Shown piece by piece: positions 1-11,623 of a stretch of DNA of 64,000 nucleotides. The stretch's first letter is position 1. Each line of letters opens with the position of its first letter. A program made the position numbers and the translations under genes. The notes under the pieces were generated by a model. That model was not told the origin of the DNA. It did no database searches and saw nothing but the letters and a program-made list of their open reading frames with translations. The DNA is taken from NCBI RefSeq assembly GCF_050948215.1, contig NC_135155.1, positions 13,038,001 to 13,102,000 on the forward strand, written 5' to 3'. Origin of the DNA: Halictus rubicundus. Lineage: Eukaryota; Arthropoda; Insecta; Hymenoptera; Halictidae.

Positions 1-68
1 GTCAAGTGTTTAAGATCTTCTCGAATCGTCACGTAGTATATCATATCTTGTACGTTAGGTCATCAGTA

Positions 69-253
69 GACTGCGGATCTGTATGCAAAATAAAAATTTT
101 CTGTCTGAATTACAAGTAACAGGAGCCAGATAAAAACTTCCCTGTTTCTTTTATCAATTTCAATAAGTTGAAGGTAACTTATCAACATTCGTAAATGCTT
201 AGTTTTAAATTTCACCTATTCATTTTTATTATAAATGCATAAAATCCGCGGTC
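69..253 (+). mobile_element. MITE family A, copy 1
   Basis: A 185-bp element with terminal inverted repeats. The left end begins GACTGCGGATCTGTATGCAA; the right end reads ATGCATAAAATCCGCGGTC. It is flanked by TA on both sides (67-68 and 254-255), the target duplication expected of Tc1/mariner-type MITEs. It has no coding capacity. The same termini recur at about ten other places in the window. Confidence 0.8.
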
Positions 254-689
254 TAGTCATCACTCAGTAGGGTTAAATGCCATTTGGAGGGAGGCTCAGT
301 TACGTTAATATCTCCTGTTAAGTAATGGAAATAGTTGTAGCTAGTTCGCTTAGCTAATTTGCCTTCTATCGGTGCACTTTTTTGAAGTTGCCACTTTAGG
401 TCGCAATCATTTCTCAACAACTGGATAATCACATCTGATCATTGTTGAAGATATTTCTATTGCTTAACCCCTTGCACTACGATTTATTTTGTGATTACTA
501 TGGTTAGAACCTCTTTGACGTTTATGATTCACCAGGAAAAAATGGAATTCCATTTTAATTTAAAGGGATTTAATAACATTCATATTTAGTAGTAACAAGG
601 GGTTAATGGCAGCTATTTTGACTGCTCCTCGCGAATATGATTACTCAAAGTATTAACTGTTTATTAAAAACGAAAAATCTAAATTGGAT

Positions 690-985
690 GAGTATCTATG
701 TATTTATGAGTAGCTGAATACTTGAATTCAAATTAGTACCCGAGCAGTCGGTGCTCGGTACAAAATCGAATATGAGATCGAAAAGTACAAGTACTCTTGG
801 TCGAAATCAAGTAAGTATCTAAGTACTTGAGTGCTGAGATCCAAGTACTCGAATGAGTACCTGAGTACTCAAATCTTCAATTGACCGATTATCAAAATAC
901 TCGAATATATTCTTGGTCTTACATCGAGTCAATATTTGAATACTCGGATACTCAAGTACCCGTGAATCCGAGTAATCGTAAGAGC
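690..985. repeat. Degenerate AGTACT/CTCGAGTAC simple-sequence array
   Basis: About 300 bp made of variants of AGTACTCGAGTACT and GAGTACTTGAGT, partly palindromic. A similar array lies at about 26495-26760, inside a CYP301A1 intron. No longer unit is conserved. Confidence 0.7.
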
Positions 986-1454
986 CCTAGTTGAGATACT
1001 ATACGGGTTAGCGATAAGACCTACGCCGGTTTTAGCATGACCAACTCATAGTCCAATTGTTTGAGTTATTCTGCATTTAATCCTTTGCGATTCCGTGTCT
1101 TTATTTCGGTCTTTGTTTTAGACTTCGTTTTGAAAGATGAGTCAGCATATTTCCTTGATTAATCGTTTTATCTTGTACATTAGCGATGTCTCGAAGCTTC
1201 TTATTAAGTTAAATAGACTGAGGACGTTTATGCAAGTTTTATGGCAACATTCACAGCTGTATAATAACTCACGCATTTGCAAAGAGATTTTTATGGGACA
1301 TTTATGCGCTCGTCTCTAACACTTTATTTGCCGGAAGTCTGTTAGTAAAATTTTTGAAGGGTTCGTTACATCGAAAAGGAAGCTTAACACTAGTTTTACG
1401 GAGCGCTAAAAGTTTTACATTACTTTATAAAAATAACGAGAATGTGTCTATCTA

Positions 1455-1523
1455 AATTTTTAGCCATTTGTTTTTTAATAATATATACCCAAAGATATAT
1501 ATTTGTTAAATAATTCCTTATCT
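1455..1523 (-). repeat. Dispersed repeat B, fragment
   Basis: The minus strand reads like stretches at 47229-47305 and 60998-61071 (plus) and 54195-54260 (minus): an AAGGAATTATT start, then a GGGTATATATTAT core, then TAGCTAAAA-like sequence. Four diverged copies in one window indicate an old interspersed repeat. Confidence 0.55.
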
Positions 1524-1639
1524 TTAGTATACTTTGGAAATTTATATTGCTGTTGCGATTTCCGTTTTCAATTTTAACACAAAATTTAACATTTCATTAA
1601 TGCGTGAGTCAGAAATGAAATTTACTTATTTTCTCATGT

Positions 1640-1682
1640 TTCATCCAACTACGCCTATTTTTAATGCATAAACGTACAGTCT
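1640..1682 (+). mobile_element. MITE family A, 3' end fragment
   Basis: The sequence AATGCATAAACGTACAGTCTA resembles the right terminal repeat of family A. No clear left terminus is visible, so this is a truncated or strongly diverged copy. Confidence 0.4.
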
Positions 1683-1869
1683 ACGTGTCAAGAAAGAACG
1701 GTTTCTATGTTAGTTTCGGAATAGTTTTTACGTTATGCAGTATTAAAATTACAGCAGCGAATCTAACATACTGCAAAACAATTCGAGAATCACTAAATAA
1801 TTCTTAACGTGTAAGAATAAATACGAAACCATTATTTATATTAAATACTAAAGTCTAACGATAATAGTC

Positions 1870-2002
1870 AGACTTTGGATTTTTTGCACCCAGTTTCACT
1901 CAATGTTAAATACTCTAAAACGAATGAACAACTAAACAAATGTCCTACCATACAAATATTATTTATGTATACATTTCGTTGCATCTTTAAAAATCCACAG
2001 TC
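1870..2002. mobile_element. MITE family A, copy 2 (diverged)
   Basis: The left end (AGACTTTGGATTTTTTGCA) and right end (TGCATCTTTAAAAATCCACAGTC) form an inverted repeat matching the family termini. It is about 133 bp with no coding capacity, and is more diverged than copy 1. Confidence 0.55.
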
Positions 2003-4151
2003 TGCTAATCAATTACAATGTGATTTCCAAAAAGTACGCCATCGAAGTATCTAAAACAGTGTCTCCCTTTTAAAACACGATTGTGCAAATGTTCTGCAAC
2101 AGGGAGCAACTCGTTTACGTTTAAAATGGCTCAACAAACAATGGGGGATCGCAAAGGATTTAGCTGGGGTATTCTTTCGCTCCGAGAAAGATTCGTTAAA
2201 AGAAAAGCATAGTGCAGCCATCGATTCACCAGGATACAATGACGTTCATTCTTCTTGGCTAAACCATTCAGAACAACAATTCGAATGTAAGCGTAGTTTT
2301 AGGCGAATCGAATGTACATGTAGTCTTAAAAGCCCTTTTTGTACAAAGCTCGAAGAACTCCGTTTCCGTTTCTTTTGACTTTTTATGTTACTTTCGTACG
2401 GTAGTCTTGTGGGCTTGAACGAGCTTTAATTTCTCCGACGAGTTTTCCATCTCTGAGAACCCAGACGATCGAGGCAATTAACGATCACACCTTATATTTA
2501 TAATATAAAAAAGAACTGCATCGTACCTTCAAAAAAAAAAAAAAAGAAATCTTGTCTCATAGTTTCAAATGTACCATATTATCTTTCTGCGTGCTGACAG
2601 GGATTGTGCATTCAAAACGCAGCTCACGGAATAATATTGATACGCGAAGCATATGCGTTCGGCTTTTAGACGATTGATTTTTAGCGATTTATCGAACAAT
2701 TACGATAATTGCGTTTTGAATGAATAATTCGAGTATTTTGATCGAGTATTTTGAGACTCTCGTTGAGAGTCGTAAAGAGCCACGAGATCTCTTTACCTAT
2801 AGCTTTATTTTTTAATCATTTATATTTAATAAGCACACGTGACTTTTAGGGATTGTATTTCGTTCGCATATTTATAGAATATTTGACAAAAGCAGAGAGC
2901 AAAGGATTATAATTTTACGGATATAGTGGGAGAGGATAAAAAGAAACCGTTCCTGGAATGATCAATACGAACAAACAAACAAAAAAAGAAGCGCTTTGTA
3001 CACTGAACAGTGTTACAAATAGGATTTAGTTTAGCATAATAATCCAAAAAAGACACGTGCGTCAAGGGAAATCTTTGCAAACAGTCGAGAGACAGTTGTT
3101 AGTACTTGATCGTTTTCTAAGTTGATTAAGTACACGAGAAAAAACGCTGAAAAGTCTTTCAGTATTTAAGTACTCTTCACATTCCATTTAGAGACATCAA
3201 TTATTCAAAAGACCAATGCAACTAGGAATATAGATAAGCGAAAAAAAAACTGTAAAGAAGCATTGCGTCAGCACTAACTAACGATATATTAATTAGCGTA
3301 TTAGATCAATTATCGAATGTTCAATTTATCAGAATCGTTCAAAAAAAAAAAGAGAGAAATTTAGAGCTCAAAACGCATACCGGAAGCAAGCAGCTGATAT
3401 TATCTCACTTTTACAAACTTTCAATGGCACGAAGGAATTATATACTTTTTTAATACTACGAAAATTTTTAAAAACTAAGTAGTACAAGCAAAACAAACGA
3501 GAAAACGGTTACGTGTAAGTTATGAATTCTCTTCTGTGATCTCACAAAGCATATTAAGGTATCGAGCGATTTTTAATGTATATATTGCAAGCTGAGCGTC
3601 GAAAAAAGATAGTAGAAAAAATCGAGTATGTATCGTTTCTTGTGATTTTTTTATTAATCACAGAACTGAGAAATTGGACGAAGAGTTCTAGAAACATTTT
3701 TCTGTCTATTGTAATCGCCACGATCTACTCACGTTAAGCGTCACAATGCATCATGCTGTGTGTGTTTAGTTAGAGATCAGGTTTTCTTGGGTACAACGAT
3801 CAACGTATGAGTATACACGATATCATACGGTGATCACTTGTTACGATCTTTTTCGTTATCTTCTCTTCTGCATAGCATGTTTTGTATCTTCTTTAAACGA
3901 AAAATTAGAAATTGCCTGGAGAGATATGTATGGAATCGAGGGGTAAGTGTAATTGAATACAGCTTTAACTGACTCTCACCATAGATCCATCTTTTTTCTG
4001 TATAATATTTTGATTAGACAAGTCTCTCCGATGGTTTTAGACGGCACAATCAAGCTGCAGATTTTGTTCTTATATCACATTCTCCCGGCCCTTCCAAGTC
4101 TAGTCTATAGTTAGATAATTGTCTTAATTGTGTAAGTCCAAAACGGTTCGC

Positions 4152-4269
4152 CGCCAACATGTTAACCGACGAAAATCGCAATTCCAGTTGACATTACTAT
4201 AATGATTACTGAATTGCGAGCCAATATTATTTCCCCACGAGATTTCCTTTTGCCGTTAACATGTTGGCG
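4152..4269. repeat. Short inverted repeat with 15-bp perfect arms
   Basis: CGCCAACATGTTAAC at 4152-4166 returns as its reverse complement at 4255-4269. An inner pair (ATCGCAATTC and GAATTGCGAG) extends the symmetry. This could be a tiny inverted-repeat element or a structured regulatory site. Confidence 0.6.
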
Positions 4270-4599
4270 TCCACGATCTCTCGAAAGTGTCAAACCAACG
4301 AATGTTCAAATTTCGTCCGACAGTGATGACTCGAAACTATCGTAGATTAGACGTTCAGAAATTTGAGCATCGTCATAACAATAATTTTACGAATGCCATG
4401 TGTCTTTATAATATCAAAATTCCATCGCTTTGTATCCGTGCGGACTTGAAACAAGTTCGCCATCGGTGCTTCTGTCGAAGGAAGTAGACTTTTTAATCGT
4501 ATTAAACAGATAATTATCGATCGATGATTTATTAAATTTAACTTGAATTAGTTCTATGGTGTGCTCGATTGTAGTGGATGCTTCAGTAAGCGATTCTAT

Positions 4600-4860
4600 G
4601 AGTCGAAATGAGACGATTTTGAAGAATAAAGAAATCGCGTCGGAAGCTCTGTTTTTAAATTATCGACGATTAAAGATAGGCCAATAGGGGCGCGCGAGAC
4701 TCGAGCGCCTGTAATGACGCGCCACGCGATTGCCGGAGGCCCGACTCGCGCGCGCTTTCATTGGCGGAACTTGCACGGTCGATAATTTGAAAACAGAGTT
4801 TCCTAAGCAATTGCTTAATTCTTTATTTTTGAGTCGTAAAATCACCTGCCGAAGTATCTA
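4600..4860. repeat. Foldback palindrome with GC-rich core
   Basis: Long imperfect arms: CTCTGTTTTTAAATTATCGAC near 4648 pairs with GTCGATAATTTGAAAACAGAG near 4779. The symmetry continues outward through an AATAAAG motif on each side. It also continues inward, where CCAAT followed by GCGCGCGAG mirrors CTCGCGCGCGC followed by ATTGG. The core is strongly GC-rich in AT-rich surroundings. No gene was recognised in it. Confidence 0.65.
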
Positions 4861-7078
4861 TTCGCCTAATCGAACACACGGTACTCAGTAGACAAACTCT
4901 GCGAAGCTTTAACGCAATATATTCTATCAAAAGTAATTCCATATCTATGAAAGATCTTGTTTTATACAATGAAAGAAAACGATAGTCGATATTTTATATC
5001 GTTAGGTTCGTTACCATTGTATTGCAACAACTAAGAGCTATAAATTAATCGAAGTTGTAAAACTTTGTAATAGATGTAAGTCTCATGCGACAGAAAAAAG
5101 GCTGTTACTTGTCTAGTCGATCACGATCGCTGGTTAAAATCAATTAAACTTGCAGTTTCTGCGTGATAAACGAATGTTACCAAACAAACTCGCATTCATT
5201 TACGGTGGTTGGAAAACGTTCGACAATATCTCGTACGATTCCATACGGAGCAGATTCGATATAGAACAAACTTATGCAGATTGAGGCGACACTATCGATT
5301 TTTCAAAATTTCCTTTCAAAGACTTGTGAATAATCCTGCACGTACAGTGAGAGAAGAAAGTATTCATTTCAATGCTGAAAGCTTCATATTGATACAGCAT
5401 TAATAGAATAATAAAAGGTACACGAATACTTTTCTCCCACGCTGTATATCGCACGGTGAACGCAGTGTTTAACCATAACCGTAGTGGCTAGCATTCGTAA
5501 ATATTATTGTCAGGATAATATAATGGATTCAATATTTCCCGCAAGATTGATCTCGAACGATATAATTCAAGTGAAGCTGTAGTGTCCATGCAGACAATTC
5601 GAATGACCCTGGGCGAGGTTATGTGACCTCAGCACCCTCTGTTTTTTGTTAACAAACAGATTTTGTTTGTTCAAGGTTACTTCAGAGATGGACACAATTT
5701 GTTCGAAAGATTCGCTGTTGTTAGACACTTGTTTATGCGTTCGAACTTTATCGAAAAGGCAGTGGCAGAAATTCGCCAATTTTAGACGTAGCTGGAAAAA
5801 ATTTTCGAAGAGCTTTAAGAAATCCGAAATGCATGATTGTTTACTGTAGGGATGATAGAAAAATTTAATAAAAATGAGGGTCAATTTCAGAATGTCGAAA
5901 AATCCAAAATTGATATCGTCCAGTGCATTTTCAGTTTTATTTAACAATGTGTGTACGAAGTATTTATTTATTTATCTATCTGTTTACAAAATTATTACTA
6001 ATGATTATATTCTGAAGTTTACGTTTATATTTTTATAACTTTTCACTATAAATAATTGTGTATTTCGAATTTTTTAAAACCTGTAGAATCATATCCCATA
6101 AAAAGCTCCTCATTGCCAGCTGAGTCTAAAATTGATAATGACAGACCCAAAATGATAGTTCCCGTTGTTACGGTCTCTAGCAATACTAATTTTCTACAAG
6201 GGCAACGTCGACCTTCCCGATCAATTTTAATTGCCATAATTGATACTGAATGCATGGCCAACAATGATTCGTACGAACACTCAATTGACTTACACAACTA
6301 GTGCTTGATCGTATTTATTTTCCTTTCTTGAGTATTCTGCGTAATTGAGTATTCGTACCGATCGAGTCCTTTGAAAGGATCAACGATTACTTTTCCATCC
6401 AGTATAGGATCAAATGCCTCATTCTGTATAAATTTTGTTAAACCGAGCAATAAAATTTATGAAATAAGGTAAGTGTTCAATTGAAACTAGAATTTCATTG
6501 TTTAATTAAATATATACATATATTAAGTATTGTAGTTGAACGGTACAAATTCTGTACATGATTATTAAGGAAGAGAGAGATAGCGTGAACATTATTTTTC
6601 TAAATGATATTAAAATAAATCTAAGGTGTACATAGCAAAACTATAACGGATATCAAGAAACGTTCAATCTATAAAATTAATCTTGATTCTCAACAGTAGT
6701 TAGAAGTATCATTAGTTCAACATCAACATTATAATTTATCTCGAAGAATGTATGTATCTGTATATATATATATAATATTTATTTATTCGAAGCGTAATTT
6801 TATATTCTTCAGTATTTCACCAAAGATTCATTTAGTCGTATCACAATAAACTCGGGCATGAATTATTTATTAAGTTTGTCCTGTGAGGGAGAAAGAGAGA
6901 GACCTGTACGGAGACAATAAATTTGTACGAACGCTTACAAAGCTACTAATTGTTTTTGATTCTTACGAAATCACGTATCAAAAAGTCTTCTATATCTTCG
7001 TGACTAGATGAGCAACGTTTGATAAAATCATTACAAACGATCGCCTAACACGTTCAAACTTTCTATTACGGGACTCCT

Positions 7079-7084
7079 TTTATT
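7079..7084 (-). terminator. Polyadenylation hexamer for HPS5
   Basis: AATAAA on the minus strand, 23 bases past the HPS5 stop codon. A short 3' UTR is implied if it is used. Confidence 0.5.
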
Positions 7085-7106
7085 TTCGTCAAGTATTTAT
7101 ATACAT

Positions 7107-10100
7107 TTAAGAATGCAGATTACACGTCGTCAGCTTCTTCTCGATCATACAGTTCACGTGGTAAGCATGACCGCAACCGAATATCGCGATTCCATTGTTA
7201 CCTAACAATACCGGCGTTTGCAGAGACAGGGTGCAGCACGGACACGTCGAGAACTTGTTCTGATAGTGCATCCCCCAGTGATGTGCCCCGTTGCCGAAAA
7301 TATTCTTGCCAATAGGTCTGCTTAGATCCTTCTCAAGGACTCCCACCAATTCGTCTTGGACCTGCAGAAAGCAACACAATTTTTTAAAAAATTGTACAAT
7401 TATCCTAAAATTCTCTACAGATATGAGACACCCTATTAAATTCTTATCTTTCTCGCTGAATAGTCAAGTACCTTTGCTGAGCACATTGTGTTATACTCGG
7501 ACGAGTCGAGACTGTTCTTATTGAAGTTAATTGTGCGCTTCATTCCATGCTGGTACAAGATTTTCGTAAATACAAGTGACTGGAACACGCTGCAACAATT
7601 CATAGCTATTACATTTCATGTTCGAATTATGAAAAATACGACTCACCCCATTAATTAAAGATTACCTTTTATCGATAGAAATGTTTGGAACAGCCTTCTC
7701 TAACTTAACTAGTAGTGCCATGGCGAGATCAGGTCCCTGCTTCTTTATGATTTCATGTATCACAGCGCTCCACTCTATCGACTCTAACGCAACGTCGTTT
7801 CCATGCTTAATATAATTGCCGCAGAACAGACACTGTCCCTCTTGACTCTGTTTCGCCAACGTCACTAAAACACTCCACAGTTTTCCATCCAACAATGGCA
7901 AAAGCATGGACAGCGCAACAGTGTCTCTGATCTGAAGGCACTGACGAAGCGAATCACTCAGCATACCATTCTGCTCTGCACATACTGGTAAATACTCCCT
8001 CCACATGTAAGGTACACTATTGCAAAAATTGACACACTGTTCTTGGTTCTCGTTCGCGAACTTTCTGAGAAGGGCCCTACCAACCCCCAGGAACTTTGGT
8101 TCCGCTAATTCGTTGATTGAGTATGGACTACCACAGGTACATCTTCTGCAGCTGTGAGCGTTTATGTTGACAAAGGCTTTCGTTATCTGTTTCACAATGT
8201 GCGTATTATCTGTAGATTGAAGCAGTTGCATCGAGACGTTCTCCAACAGAGTGTTGAAGTAATACAGCTCCGCACTCCTCAATATTTCGTATAGGAAGCT
8301 CTTCAAGTCAGTCAGTGTCTCGTAGAAGTCTTTGATCACGTTCATTCTCCAATCAACATCTGATATTATATTTTCTAACTCCCCCTCGCTCATGGACTGT
8401 CTAATATTCCCAATTAGAGCGTTTACAGCTTCCAAGTCTGCTTGTATTTTCTGCATCGCACTTCTGTTCGGATCTAACTCCTCTGGTACCTCTTCAACAT
8501 TATTTTCCTCATGCGCTGTGTTACAGTTAGCATCTTCAGGTCTGTTAACCTCGTTGGTCTCCTCCTTCGATTCAGTCTTGGAGCAATGAGATGCAGACTT
8601 GGGCCTGAAAGTCTCCTCGTCGTTTAAGTTCCCAGAATTGACCACGACAATCCCCGAGTCTAATTTCTTGGGACTAGCCTTCGAATTAGAGTCCAGAAGA
8701 TTTGTCAAAGGGTGCAGCAACGTCGACAGCTCGTCGTCCCTGAGTATCTGCAACCTATTCTCCACGTCGCACACCTTGCCGATCTCCAAGCTGTTCACTA
8801 GCTTTCTAAGTTGTACTTTGTGCATCAGACATAACTCTAAGCATTCGTAGTAGCTTTTCCTATTGTACAATCGCAGTATTAAAGAGTCTAAGAAGGACAG
8901 AGTCAAACAGTGGAACTCCCCGTCGGTCGTCATCAAATATATCCTGTTCTCGACAGTCTCTGCCATGGTTATATTCGAAAATTCGTTGTTCCACAATATC
9001 ACGGTCGCGGTCACCGGGTCGAGTATGTATAGGCCTCTGGAAGTGTACGAAAATAAATATTTCTTCGCGGTAACGAATAAATGTGTGAAGTTGACGGATT
9101 GCGGTGTCCAGGTCGTCTGCTCCATTTGCTTCTGGTACGTGGACTTTCTCAGGTTAGGTTTGCATATCTTTACAGGCGGGATAGCCAGAGCCTCTTTGAA
9201 CTGATGAGTTTTCATCACCACCCCGTTCGCGGAAACTTCCCACAGTCTGGAGCCTGGTCGAGCACAGAATATCTGTGGGAAGTTCTCCTCCTGTACGTTG
9301 CTGTTGCCTTCAGGAATTAAACTGAAGGTGCGCTTTCTGTTCATTAGCTTCTCCTCCTTTTGAGCAACTGGTGTACTGGTATCTTCTGTAGAATATGTCT
9401 TGTAAAAACAGGCACCGAATTCCCCGTTGCGAGCCTTGTTCCCCACCTGTTTATACTGTTCTTGTACAGTATCGCAAATGTAGCAACGCGTCAAGGTCGA
9501 TGCTAATAACAAAGGTGAAGAGAAACTTAGCTGCACAATGGCTGAATCAAGGTCCATTAGGGCGCACGCTGGTGTTTGAAACATGCCGTTGACCTGAAAT
9601 CATTTTTATTCAATCAGTACATAGTTGTTTATGTGTTTACATGCATATAGATTGAACGTATTGCTCACCTTAAAAATTGACAATACCATAACTGAGATTT
9701 TACCATTCCAATCCCCGGCATACACTTCGGAGCTACTGTCGTTCCAACAAAGGCTGTTAATCTGTTCATTTATGTGCTCTGTCGATACTGCTATTAGTTT
9801 TGGCGTGGGCTTCAATGATACTAGACAAACCGCTCCACGCACAGTGGCTAATGCAATTGTTTTCTCGTCAGGTGATATCAGAACTCGAGAGACAGCTCCC
9901 TCCTTTCATAGGAAAGTAAGTGGAAATTAGTGTGGAATTATAAAGTTGTTATACCTTTAGGGCCATCGCACACTTAATAGTACTGCACATGAACGACACC
10001 AGACCGATGTTAATGCATTTACATTATTATATGTAGTTCAAATGCAAATATATCTGCCTATCACAGCACAGCATCGATACTCTCCTTTTTCCTTTTTCCT

Positions 10101-10714
10101 CCTTTCGATAGGAATGAGTACGTTGACATTGGTCTGGTGTTTTTCATATGCATTGTTAAGCGAGCAATGGACTTTAATCTAAAAGAACCAATTTACTGAT
10201 AGTGGTATTAGTTGCAGAAAGGAACATGGCTTCCTTGAAAACAGGTAGATGCTGCCGCTGGTCGAGCCTAGGATGATATAGTTGGAGGACGCGTTGAAAC
10301 ATGTGTACTGTAAATTAATGAGCATACAGTTTGTTGTCAGGTTATGAAACCGTTTAATATTTTTACCATTTTCTGTCATTAGTATAACATTCATATTCGC
10401 AGATAAAGAAAGACAGAATTATTTTCCTCCGGTTATCGGAACAATCGAATGACAATTAACTCGAACTTGACAAGCCGAGTAACAGTGAACTGTGGATGGG
10501 TGTACACGCGATAACAATAGAACAATAGAGCATTAATCGATAAAGGTGTCACAGGTATTGTGACTGTCGCGTGGCGTAATCACTCTTGTTTATTATGTAA
10601 AAATTGCTTGATAATTGAATAAAGTACCTTGATCCGCTGGGTAGAATTGATAGGTTTGTACAGGAGAGAATTGATTTCCTCGTACTCTGACAACACGTAC
10701 GGAAACTCCTGCAT
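7107..10714 (-). CDS. HPS5: HPS5 homologue (BLOC-2 subunit; Drosophila pink family), six coding exons
   Basis: Coding exons on the minus strand are 10714-10628, 10307-10197, 9902-9669, 9593-7666, 7589-7472 and 7361-7107. Phases close exactly and give 910 residues. HPS5 is a subunit of BLOC-2, which directs cargo to lysosome-related organelles such as pigment granules; the fly orthologue is the eye-colour gene pink. Recognition rests on the N-terminal beta-propeller: a start near MQEFPYVLSEYEEINSLL, then DSAIVQLSF, KQVGNKARNGEFGACF and ARPGSRLWEVSANGVV with THQF (about residues 257-275), which track vertebrate HPS5 closely. An acidic linker and an alpha-solenoid follow in the large fourth exon. 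The last 45 residues carry a complete RING-like ligand set (Cys866 to His909), which I do not recall in human HPS5. The ATG at 10714 was chosen because its frame runs through a consensus donor into the propeller. A MITE lies in the intron between exons 2 and 3. Confidence 0.93.
9961..10170. mobile_element. Inverted-repeat element (MITE C) inside an HPS5 intron
   Basis: The arms are about 45 bp. The left arm contains GACACCAGACCGATGT; the right arm contains ACATTGGTCTGGTGTTTTT. The outer ends GGCCATCGC and GCAATGGAC also pair imperfectly. It is about 210 bp with no coding capacity, and lies between HPS5 coding exons 2 and 3. Its termini differ from MITE family A. Confidence 0.7.
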
Positions 10715-11101
10715 AGTTCGTCGGGGTCTCGTGCGTGACGATACAACACTATAATACGCGTCACCGAAGGTTAACCGTGATAAATCCTGACAAGTTTTGA
10801 CATGTATTTATTTCGACACTATGTCACATGCACAGCCCGTACGGTCGATCATCAAATGTTCTCACGTAGACAGTCGTCACTGCGGGAATACTGGGGAATA
10901 CCTGGCCGCAGCAGTGGTTCTCAACATTGTTATTGATAGAGTCAATAAGAATACCATTGTTCAACAACTATTTAGTTTCTTCTTGCACTTCGACAACCGA
11001 TAGACGATTTTCACAGGTTTCATCGTTGTTTTGTATCACTTAGAAATATAATTTAAATGATAAGTTAAGAATTTTCAGGATGTGTGTACTTAAGTATACA
11101 T

Positions 11102-11425
11102 AGGTTATGACAATCGAATTTATTATGGAGGGACAGTTTCCAAGAATTACAGTTATTGTATAAATATGTGTAGATTATGGCAGATTAATTTTCTGGCGTT
11201 AATGCCTACTCAGATATAGGTTATGGTGGATCGATATTTAAGAGCTGTACAAAATTAGGTTATGGCGGACCGATTTTCACGAGCTGTACAAATATAGGTT
11301 ATAGTTAACCAATTTTCAAAAATAACAATCAATGTACAAATATATGTAAATTAACGTAGGTCTAATTTTCGAGATCTGATCTTAATATACTATGTATGTA
11401 TACCTTAATATATAGGTTATGACCA
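11102..11425. repeat. Irregular tandem array of AGGTTATGG units
   Basis: AGGTTATG-like units recur near 11102, 11171, 11218, 11256, 11295 and 11413. They are often followed by a CGATTTT and GAGCTGTACAAA block. Spacing varies from about 37 to 120 bases. Confidence 0.6.
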
Positions 11426-11458
11426 GTTCATTTTCAAAAAATGCAATCAAACAAGAAT

Positions 11459-11464
11459 TTTATT
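11459..11464 (-). terminator. Candidate polyadenylation hexamer for the 353-aa gene
   Basis: AATAAA on the minus strand, about 160 bases past the stop codon of the gene ending at 11624. Confidence 0.35.
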
Positions 11465-11623
11465 AACAGTTAATAGATCTATTGACTTCCAAAGGAACTT
11501 TTTGGTACTTTTACGTCTACATATATATGCGCGTGGCGTTTTAGTCAGAATAGTACAGATTCATGGAATCCACGGTCCATTAATGATAGTTCTCGTTTCA
11601 GCACCGTTCCCTTTCGTTAATAA

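Larger units (their letters stand above)
1..7106. other. Intergenic region, repeat-bearing, no convincing gene
   Basis: No exon here could be supported by protein family resemblance. The stretch holds two MITE copies (69-253 and about 1870-2002), a 3' MITE fragment near 1682, a degenerate AGTACT-rich array (about 700-980), a dispersed-repeat copy (1455-1523), a short inverted repeat (4152-4269), a 260-bp foldback structure (about 4600-4860) and a TA run near 6770. The right end is the 3' untranslated region of the HPS5 gene read on the minus strand. An open frame without ATG at 2060-2378 (plus) is noted separately and was not accepted. Confidence 0.6.
10715..11623. other. Spacer between HPS5 start and the 353-aa gene
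   Basis: This holds the HPS5 5' flank on its left and, from about 11102 to 11425, an irregular array of TATAGGTTATGG-type units. No exon was recognised. Both neighbouring genes are on the minus strand, so it must contain the HPS5 promoter and the 3' end of the upstream gene. Confidence 0.55.

Noticed and set aside
2060..2378. Open frame of 105 codons on the plus strand without ATG, preceded by an AAAACAG acceptor-like site
   Set aside because: Several frames this long are expected by chance in a 64-kb window, the upstream context is a MITE, and no family resemblance or neighbouring exon was found.
5567..5947. 126-codon minus-strand ORF overlapping a 67-codon plus-strand ORF
   Set aside because: Composition looks like AT-rich chance translation, there is no recognisable transposase or domain, and no splice partners were seen.
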